Assembly (NCBI RefSeq): GCF_014645895.1
Contig: NZ_BMMP01000003.1
Location: forward strand, 227,949-291,948
Direction of reading: 5' to 3'
Length of the DNA stretch: 64,000 nt
Source: Streptomyces daqingensis
GTDB lineage: Bacteria > Actinomycetota > Actinomycetes > Streptomycetales > Streptomycetaceae
In this document: positions 58,355-64,000 of the stretch, piece by piece
Layout: the number at the start of each line of letters is the position of its first letter
Numbering within the stretch: position 1 is the stretch's first letter
Notes under the pieces: generated by a model
Told to the model about the DNA's origin: nothing
Databases searched by the model: none
The model's input: only the letters and a program-made list of their open reading frames with translations
Program-made: the position numbers and the translations under genes

Positions 58355-59287
58355 ATGTCCGAACCGACCGGTGCCGCCCGCCGTCGCGGGCCCTTCAAGG
58401 TCGGGGACCAGGTCCAGCTCACCGATCCCAAAGGACGCCACTACACGTTCACGCTCGAAGAGGGCAAGAGCTTCCACACCCACAAGGGAGCCTTCCCCCA
58501 CGACGAGCTGATCGGCGCCCCCGAGGGCAGTGTCGTCCGTACCACGGGAAACGTCGCCTATCTCGCGCTGCGCCCCCTGCTCCCCGACTACGTCCTGTCC
58601 ATGCCGCGCGGAGCCGCCGTCGTCTATCCCAAGGACGCCGGCCAAGTCCTCGCGATGGCCGACATCTTCCCCGGGGCGCGCATCGTCGAAGCCGGTGTCG
58701 GCTCCGGCTCCCTGAGCACCTTCCTGCTGCGCGCCATCGGCGACCAGGGCATGCTGCACAGCTACGAGCGCCGCGCCGACTTCGCCGAGATCGCGAAGCA
58801 GAACGTCGAGCGCTACTTCGGCGAGCCGCACCCCGCCTGGACGCTCACCGTCGGAGACCTCCAGGACCACCTCTCGGACACCGAGGTCGACCGCGTCATC
58901 CTCGACATGCTCGCCCCCTGGGAGTGCCTGGAGGCGGTCTCCAAGGCGCTCGTCCCCGGCGGCATCGTCTGCTGCTACGTCGCTACCACGACGCAGCTTG
59001 CGCGCATGGTCGAATCCATCCGCGAGCACGGCACGTTCAACGAGCCGCAGGCCTGGGAGACCATGGTCCGCAACTGGCACGTCGAGGGTCTCGCCGTACG
59101 CCCCGACCACCGCATGATCGGCCACACGGGCTTCCTGCTCACCGCCCGCCGCCTCGCCGACGGCGTGGAGCCGCCGCTGCGCCGCCGCCGCCCCTCCAAG
59201 GGCGCCTACGGCGAGGACTACACAGGTCCCGGCAGCACCTCCGGCGGCGCGAAGAAGGACTCCGGCGGCTCCTCGCCCGCGAGCTGA
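58355..59287 (+). CDS. trmI: tRNA (adenine-58-N1) methyltransferase
   Basis: The 310-residue protein has an N-terminal beta domain (RGPFKVGDQVQLTDPKGRHY) and a SAM-binding domain with IVEAGVGSGSLSTFLL, LHSYERRADFAEIAKQNVE and VDRVILDMLAPWE. It matches TrmI, which methylates A58 in the T loop of tRNAs. The C-terminal 35 residues are a Gly/Ser tail. In mycobacteria and Streptomyces the gene lies directly before the Arc/Mpa-Dop-Pup locus, as here. ATG 58355 is chosen over GTG 58349 because the latter would overlap the likely transcription start. Confidence 0.93.
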   Translation: MSEPTGAARRRGPFKVGDQVQLTDPKGRHYTFTLEEGKSFHTHKGAFPHDELIGAPEGSVVRTTGNVAYLALRPLLPDYVLSMPRGAAVVYPKDAGQVLAMADIFPGARIVEAGVGSGSLSTFLLRAIGDQGMLHSYERRADFAEIAKQNVERYFGEPHPAWTLTVGDLQDHLSDTEVDRVILDMLAPWECLEAVSKALVPGGIVCCYVATTTQLARMVESIREHGTFNEPQAWETMVRNWHVEGLAVRPDHRMIGHTGFLLTARRLADGVEPPLRRRRPSKGAYGEDYTGPGSTSGGAKKDSGGSSPAS

Positions 59288-59468
59288 GCCGCCGGCACGG
59301 ACACCTGGACGCCCTGCCCGCGGTTTGCGAACACGGGGGCGGGGCACGGGTGTTGACGCACAGCCAGAAACGCCGCGCCAAAGTGCGGACCCGGCCGTTC
59401 CGATGCGGTGTGACCTGTGGCACGATGCTGGGCATCCCCCGGCACACACTTCACAGGAGTCACCCGGC

Positions 59469-60038
59469 GTGACGGAACTGCCGCACACCCGTACCCGCAT
59501 GGTGCACTGGCTGAGCACGGCTGTGGCCCTCGCCGCTGTCGTCGGCGCTTCGTCGTTCATCCAGCCCGCCGGCGCCAGCGCCCAGGCCCCGCTCACGACC
59601 AAGGCGGCCGGCCCCGCCCCTGATCCGGAGGCGGCGCGCTATCCCGTCGACTGCGGAAGAGGCCCCGGAGTCAAGGTCGATGTCGTGGACCAGGGTTCGG
59701 CGGACTTCGACGGGGACGGACAGAGCGAGACGGTCGCCTCCGTCCGCTGCCACTCGGGCACCGGCACGCCGCCCAACGCGCTGTACGTACTGGCCGCGGC
59801 GGCCGAACCGGATGCTCCGCCGCGCATAGTGGCCACGATGCTGCGCACCAAGGAGCGCATGACGGTCCAGGACCTGAAGGTCCGCGGCACCACCGTCTCC
59901 GCGAAGCTCCTCGGCTACTCGTCACCGTCCGTGCCCAGCTGCTGCCCCGACAAGCAGCGGAAGGTGAAGTGGGAGTGGAAGGACGGGAAGTTCGCCCTCA
60001 GGGCAGCGCCCGCCCCCGGAGCTCCGGAGAGCGTCTGA
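59469..60038 (+). CDS. small secreted protein, function unknown
   Basis: The 189-residue product starts at GTG 59469 after AGGAG. It has a twin hydrophobic signal (MVHWLSTAVALAAVVGASSF) and a likely cleavage after GASA. The mature part has two cysteine pairs (YPVDCGRG, VRCHSG, SCCPDKQ) and the tag QGSADFDGDGQSE, an Asp-rich loop that could bind calcium. I do not recognise a family; similar short secreted proteins follow trmI in other Streptomyces. The strongly conserved Cys spacing suggests disulfides outside the cell. Confidence 0.7.
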   Translation: MTELPHTRTRMVHWLSTAVALAAVVGASSFIQPAGASAQAPLTTKAAGPAPDPEAARYPVDCGRGPGVKVDVVDQGSADFDGDGQSETVASVRCHSGTGTPPNALYVLAAAAEPDAPPRIVATMLRTKERMTVQDLKVRGTTVSAKLLGYSSPSVPSCCPDKQRKVKWEWKDGKFALRAAPAPGAPESV

Positions 60039-60042
60039 GAGC

Positions 60043-60095
60043 AACGAACCGGTGACGCCAGCCCTCTTCGGATGACTCCGAGTACCCGGTTCGTT
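60043..60095. terminator. terminator between convergent genes
   Basis: AACGAACCGG (60043-60052) pairs with CCGGTTCGTT (60086-60095), with an inner stem CGGA/TCCG. It lies over the end of the ferredoxin gene. Confidence 0.7.
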
Positions 60096-60393
60096 ACTCC
60101 GCGGAGTCGTCGGCGTCGGGCCCGTAGACCTCAACGCTGTCCGAAACCCTGCGTACATGGATGCAGTCGCCGGGGCACTCCTTGGCGGAGTCCACGACGT
60201 CGTTGAGGAGCGGAAGAGGCACCGGCGTCGTGGCGCCCTTCTCCTGAAGCAGCTCGTCCTGGGCGTCTTTCACGTAGGCCAAGCCGTCGATGTCCAGCTC
60301 GAACACCTCTGGTGCGTACTGCGCGCAGATGCCGTCGCCGGTGCACAGGTCCTGGTCGATCCAGACCTCGAGTGCGTCGTTCCCGGTGCTCAT
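60094..60393 (-). CDS. ferredoxin ([3Fe-4S]-type)
   Basis: The 99-residue protein has [18 protein letters not shown] and the later [11 protein letters not shown], the cysteine pattern of small actinobacterial ferredoxins with a [3Fe-4S] or mixed cluster. ATG 60393 opens [17 protein letters not shown]. Such proteins pass electrons to cytochromes P450 and other oxygenases; no P450 lies next to it here. It is separated from the divergent arc gene by 243 bases. The acidic C-terminus (DADDSAE) is normal for the family. Confidence 0.92.
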   Translation of the reverse strand: MSTGNDALEVWIDQDLCTGDGICAQYAPEVFELDIDGLAYVKDAQDELLQEKGATTPVPLPLLNDVVDSAKECPGDCIHVRRVSDSVEVYGPDADDSAE

Positions 60394-60636
60394 CCTGTCG
60401 CCTGCCGTTCCTGCGGTCGTAAGGGAAGCTGCCGCCCATCAAGGGCTGTTGACCACCTCGACCCTACAACCGGCTGCTTCCGGATGATGATGGGTGGGTA
60501 TCCCCCCTGTGGTGAGGGAGCGCGCAAGGGTGAAGATCAGACACACCGCGAGAGTCTTTCTGATCTAGGGTTTCAACCCGTACCGGTACAGGTAGGGTCA
60601 GGAAGCGTCCAGCTCCCCCTGGAGGAGGTGAGGACC
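60394..60636. promoter_or_regulatory. divergent ferredoxin/arc promoter region
   Basis: The gap holds GTACCGGTAC, a palindrome, and two copies of TAGGGT, either of which could be a -10 box for arc. The ribosome site GGAGGAGG lies 8 bases before the GTG at 60637. I saw no other element. Confidence 0.4.
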
Positions 60637-62403
60637 GTGGCAGCCCACGACGACGACATCAACCGCGGCATCCGGCCCGGTCGGGGTTCCGAAGACCCCT
60701 CCGGCCAGGTCGCGTATCTCGAGCAGGAAATCGCCGTCCTGCGCCGCAAGCTCGCCGACTCTCCGCGGCACACTCGCATTCTTGAGGAGCGGATCGTCGA
60801 GCTGCAGACCAACCTGGCAGGCGTCTCGGCACAGAACGAGCGGCTCTCCAACACTCTCCGTGAGGCGCGCGATCAGATCGTGGCGCTCAAGGAAGAGGTG
60901 GACCGTCTCGCACAGCCGCCCGCCGGCTTCGGTGTCTTCCTGCACGCCAACGACGACGGCACGGCGGACATCTTCACCGGCGGCCGCAAGCTCCGCGTGA
61001 ACGTCAGCCCCAGCGTCGAACTCGAAGAGCTCCGGCGCGGCCAGGAAGTGATGCTCAACGAAGCGCTCAACGTGGTCGACGCGATGAAGTTCGAGAGCGC
61101 CGGCGACATCGTGACGCTCAAGGAGGTCCTCGAGGACGGCGAGCGCGCCCTGGTCGTCGGCCACACCGACGAGGAGCGCGTGGTGCGCCTCGCGGAGCCG
61201 CTGCTCGAGGCGACGCTCCGTGCCGGTGACGCGCTGCTGCTGGAGCCGCGCTCCGGTTACGTCTTCGAGGTCGTTCCCAAGAGCGAGGTCGAGGAACTCG
61301 TCCTCGAAGAGGTCCCGGACATCGACTACGCCAAGATCGGCGGTCTGCGCGGGCAGATCGAGCAGATCCGCGACGCGGTCGAGCTCCCGTACCTGCACCC
61401 CGACCTCTTCAAGGAGCACGAACTCCGGCCGCCCAAGGGCGTCCTGCTCTACGGCCCGCCCGGCTGCGGCAAGACGCTGATCGCCAAGGCCGTCGCCAAC
61501 TCGCTGGCGAAGAAGGTCGCGGAAGTCACCGGGAAGCCCCAGGGTAAGAGCTACTTCCTCAACATCAAGGGCCCCGAGCTGCTCAACAAGTACGTGGGCG
61601 AGACCGAGCGGCACATCCGTCTGGTCTTCCAGCGGGCCAGGGAGAAGGCGAGCGAGGGCACCCCCGTCATCGTCTTCTTCGACGAGATGGACTCCCTCTT
61701 CCGCACCCGTGGCTCGGGTGTCAGCTCGGACGTCGAGAACACGATCGTCCCGCAGCTGCTCTCCGAGATCGACGGTGTGGAGGGCCTGGAGAACGTCATC
61801 GTCATCGGCGCCTCGAACCGCGAGGACATGATCGACCCGGCGATCCTGCGTCCCGGCCGTCTCGACGTGAAGATCAAGATCGAGCGTCCCGACGCCGAGG
61901 CCGCGAAGGACATCTTCTCGAAGTACCTGACCGCGAACCTTCCGCTGCACGCGGACGACGTGGCCGAGCACGGCGGAAATTCGAACGCCGCAGTCGACGC
62001 CATGATCCAGTCCGTCGTGGAGCAGATGTACGCGGAGTCGGAGGAGAACCGCTTCCTGGAGGTCACGTACGCCAACGGAGACAAGGAAGTCCTCTACTTC
62101 AAGGACTTCAACTCCGGCGCCATGATCGAGAACATCGTCGGCCGTGCGAAGAAGATGGCGATCAAGGCCTATCTCGACCAGAACCAGAAGGGTCTGCGCG
62201 TCGCCCATCTGCTCGCCGCCTGCGTCGACGAGTTCAAGGAGAACGAGGACCTTCCCAACACCACCAACCCCGACGACTGGGCCCGCATCTCCGGCAAGAA
62301 GGGCGAGCGGATCGTCTACATCCGTACGCTCGTCACCGGAAAGCAGGGCGCGGACACGGGCCGATCCATCGACACCGTGGCCAATACCGGTCAGTACTTG
62401 TAA
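60637..62403 (+). CDS. arc: proteasomal ATPase Arc (Mpa)
   Basis: GTG 60637 after GGAGGTGAGG gives 588 residues. An N-terminal coiled coil (about 20-75) that catches Pup is followed by OB domains, then the AAA domain with GPPGCGKT at 273-280 and the Walker B FFDEMD with Asp349-Glu350. The C-terminus ends in GQYL, the tail that docks on the 20S core. Arc unfolds pupylated proteins and feeds them to the proteasome. The next gene is dop, as expected for the locus. A start further upstream within the reading frame has no ribosome site. Confidence 0.95.
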   Translation: MAAHDDDINRGIRPGRGSEDPSGQVAYLEQEIAVLRRKLADSPRHTRILEERIVELQTNLAGVSAQNERLSNTLREARDQIVALKEEVDRLAQPPAGFGVFLHANDDGTADIFTGGRKLRVNVSPSVELEELRRGQEVMLNEALNVVDAMKFESAGDIVTLKEVLEDGERALVVGHTDEERVVRLAEPLLEATLRAGDALLLEPRSGYVFEVVPKSEVEELVLEEVPDIDYAKIGGLRGQIEQIRDAVELPYLHPDLFKEHELRPPKGVLLYGPPGCGKTLIAKAVANSLAKKVAEVTGKPQGKSYFLNIKGPELLNKYVGETERHIRLVFQRAREKASEGTPVIVFFDEMDSLFRTRGSGVSSDVENTIVPQLLSEIDGVEGLENVIVIGASNREDMIDPAILRPGRLDVKIKIERPDAEAAKDIFSKYLTANLPLHADDVAEHGGNSNAAVDAMIQSVVEQMYAESEENRFLEVTYANGDKEVLYFKDFNSGAMIENIVGRAKKMAIKAYLDQNQKGLRVAHLLAACVDEFKENEDLPNTTNPDDWARISGKKGERIVYIRTLVTGKQGADTGRSIDTVANTGQYL

Positions 62404-62411
62404 GCAGACAG

Positions 62412-62489
62412 CGATCCGGCTGCGGACGCCCCGGGTGGACCCCCGCCGAGAGCAGGGGGGGGCGGGGGCGGCCGTGGCCGGATCGTTTT
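62412..62489 (+). terminator. arc terminator, long hairpin with T-run
   Basis: CGATCCGGC (62412-62420) pairs with GCCGGATCG (62477-62485), followed directly by TTTT. G/C-rich segments inside allow further pairing. Confidence 0.75.
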
Positions 62490-62542
62490 GAGCAGACTGA
62501 GGAAGTCCGCTGAGTGATGTCCCGGCTTCAGTCCGTGCGTTC

Positions 62543-62548
62543 TAGGCT
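62543..62548 (+). promoter_or_regulatory. candidate -10 box of dop
   Basis: TAGGCT at 62543-62548 resembles the -10 boxes of other genes in this window but lacks a clear -35. It lies 115 bases before the dop start. Confidence 0.35.
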
Positions 62549-62662
62549 CGTGCGTAGTGCCGCTGCGTGCGGCGCCCGGGAGTCGAGCGCACGCGGGCAG
62601 ATCGCGCAGCGGGACTTGAGCGGAGGCCCATCGGCGGGCCGTCGCCGGGCAAGGAGGGCCGC

Positions 62663-64000
62663 ATGACCGTACGGCGAGTAATGGGCATCGAGACCGAGTA
62701 CGGAATCTCCGTGCCCGGCCATCCCAACGCCAATGCCATGCTCACCTCGTCCCAGATCGTCAACGCCTACGCCGCGGCGATGCACCGGGCGCGCCGCGCC
62801 CGCTGGGACTTCGAGGAGGAGAACCCGCTGCGGGACGCGCGGGGATTCGACCTGGCACGGGAGTCGGCCGACGCGAGCCAGCTCACGGACGAGGACATCG
62901 GCCTGGCGAACGTGATCCTCACCAACGGTGCGCGCCTCTACGTCGACCACGCCCACCCCGAGTACAGCTCGCCCGAGATCACCAACCCGCTCGACGCCGT
63001 GCTGTGGGACAAGGCGGGGGAGCGGATCATGGCGGAGGCCGCGGAGCGCGCCGCCGAGGTCCCCGGCACGCAGCCGATCCATCTGTACAAGAACAACACC
63101 GACAACAAGGGCGCCTCGTACGGCACGCACGAGAACTACCTGATGAAGCGGGAGACGGCGTTCTCCGACATCGTGCGGCACCTGACGCCCTTCTTCGTCT
63201 CCCGCCAGGTGGTCTGCGGGGCCGGCCGCGTGGGGCTGGGGCAGGACGGCAGCGAGCACGGCTTCCAGCTCAGCCAGCGCGCGGATTACTTCGAGGTGGA
63301 GGTCGGCCTCGAGACGACGCTGAAGCGGCCCATCATCAACACGAGGGACGAGCCGCACGCGGACGCCGAGAAGTACCGCCGCCTGCATGTGATCATCGGG
63401 GACGCCAACCTCTCCGAGATCTCGACCTACCTAAAGCTCGGCACCACGGCGCTGGTGCTCTCCATGATCGAGGACGGCTTCATCGCCGTCGACCTCGCCG
63501 TCGACCAGCCCGTACGCACGCTGCACCAGGTCTCGCACGACCCGACCCTGCGCAAGCTGATCACGCTCCGCAGCGGCCGTACGCTCACGGGCGTCCAGCT
63601 CCAGATGGAGTACTGCGAGCTCGCGCGCAAGTACGTCGAGGAGCGTTGGGGCGCCGACGCCGACGAGCAGACGAAGGACGTGCTGACCCGCTGGGAGGAC
63701 GTGCTCTCCAGGCTGGAGACGGACCCGATGAGTCTCTCGGGCGAGCTGGACTGGGTCGCCAAGCGGGAGCTCATGGAGGGCTACAGGCGCCGCGACGGCC
63801 TGGGCTGGGACGCGGCCCGGCTGCACCTCGTGGACCTGCAGTACGCGGACGTGCGCCTGGACAAGGGCCTGTACAACCGCCTCGCGAACCGCGGCAGCAT
63901 CCAGCGGCTCCTGGATGAGGACGACATCCTGCGGGCGGTGGGGAAGCCCCCGGAGGACACCAGGGCCTACTTCCGCGGCCGCTGCCTGGAGCAGTACGCG
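62663..64000 (+). CDS. dop: Pup deamidase/depupylase (partial, cut by window edge)
   Basis: ATG 62663 follows AAGGAGG and the frame is open to the last base: 446 codons of a protein usually about 500 long. [16 protein letters not shown] gives the nucleotide-binding Glu residues of the Dop/PafA fold; NPNANAM-like loop, [29 protein letters not shown] and [15 protein letters not shown] follow in Dop order. Dop activates Pup by deamidating its C-terminal Gln and also removes Pup from substrates. The presence of the ADP-loop insert after residue 40 separates Dop from PafA. pup and the proteasome genes should lie beyond the right edge. Confidence 0.93.
   Translation, partial: MTVRRVMGIETEYGISVPGHPNANAMLTSSQIVNAYAAAMHRARRARWDFEEENPLRDARGFDLARESADASQLTDEDIGLANVILTNGARLYVDHAHPEYSSPEITNPLDAVLWDKAGERIMAEAAERAAEVPGTQPIHLYKNNTDNKGASYGTHENYLMKRETAFSDIVRHLTPFFVSRQVVCGAGRVGLGQDGSEHGFQLSQRADYFEVEVGLETTLKRPIINTRDEPHADAEKYRRLHVIIGDANLSEISTYLKLGTTALVLSMIEDGFIAVDLAVDQPVRTLHQVSHDPTLRKLITLRSGRTLTGVQLQMEYCELARKYVEERWGADADEQTKDVLTRWEDVLSRLETDPMSLSGELDWVAKRELMEGYRRRDGLGWDAARLHLVDLQYADVRLDKGLYNRLANRGSIQRLLDEDDILRAVGKPPEDTRAYFRGRCLEQYA

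Noticed and set aside
1..64000. CRISPR arrays, insertion sequences, rRNA genes, phage genes
   Set aside because: No evenly spaced direct repeats, transposase, integrase or rRNA sequence was recognised on either strand.

Overview
The window looks like a Streptomyces chromosome arm-proximal core region. The DNA is high in G+C with strong third-position bias. It carries chaplins with a sortase signal, mycothiol ligase MshC, a GylR-controlled glycerol operon, and the start of the Pup-proteasome locus (Arc ATPase, Dop). The gene order from about 23.9 kb to the right end follows the order I recall from Streptomyces coelicolor around SCO1645 to SCO1675.

Left part (1 to about 23.5 kb) is a specialised-metabolite locus. 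It opens with the tail of an unidentified gene (possibly a flavin-dependent halogenase), then an MbtH-like protein, a winged-helix regulator without a receiver domain, and a tryptophan 2,3-dioxygenase on the minus strand. Divergent from the dioxygenase runs a nonribosomal peptide synthetase line: a free-standing A-PCP protein, a CP-Cy-A(Cys)-MT/epimerase-like-PCP protein, a TubC_N-Cy-A(Cys)-PCP-TE protein and a thiazolinyl imide reductase. Next come two YbtP/YbtQ-like ABC exporters/importers, a type II thioesterase, a complete ECF transporter (S, T and a double ATPase) and a class B asparagine synthetase. The layout is that of a pyochelin or yersiniabactin-type thiazoline metallophore, but no salicylate gene is present. 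The starter A domain reads DAWVTTAVGK by my hand alignment, which resembles Trp/kynurenine codes. The best working idea is a tryptophan/kynurenine-primed bis-cysteine (thiazoline-thiazolidine) product with a dedicated transport set including an ECF importer. I know of no described compound that fits this exactly.

The locus ends at a tRNA-Leu(GAG). From there to about 38 kb lie an M20 peptidase, chpH and chpC, small conserved actinobacterial genes, a RecD-like protein with no visible Walker A, an aldo/keto reductase, an F420-type oxidoreductase, corA, a phosphatase, a DUF3090 protein and a SCO1664-family protein next to mshC, and the PAC2 protein ParJ with a very long Lys-rich tail. Between parJ and glpD sits a small accessory insert: a LacI regulator, a GH13 alpha-glucosidase with a well-formed promoter/operator, and a decayed TipA-like MerR pseudogene.

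From 43 to 64 kb: glpD-glpK-glpF and gylR with two matching GylR operator candidates, metH, a HAD phosphatase, a peptide-binding lipoprotein, a NarL-type response regulator, a RecB-family nuclease, a site-2 protease with CBS region, TrmI, a small secreted protein, a ferredoxin, Arc, and dop, which is cut by the window edge. Many gene ends carry strong hairpin terminators, and several genes have a TANNNT box 6 to 8 bases before the start codon, suggesting leaderless transcripts.
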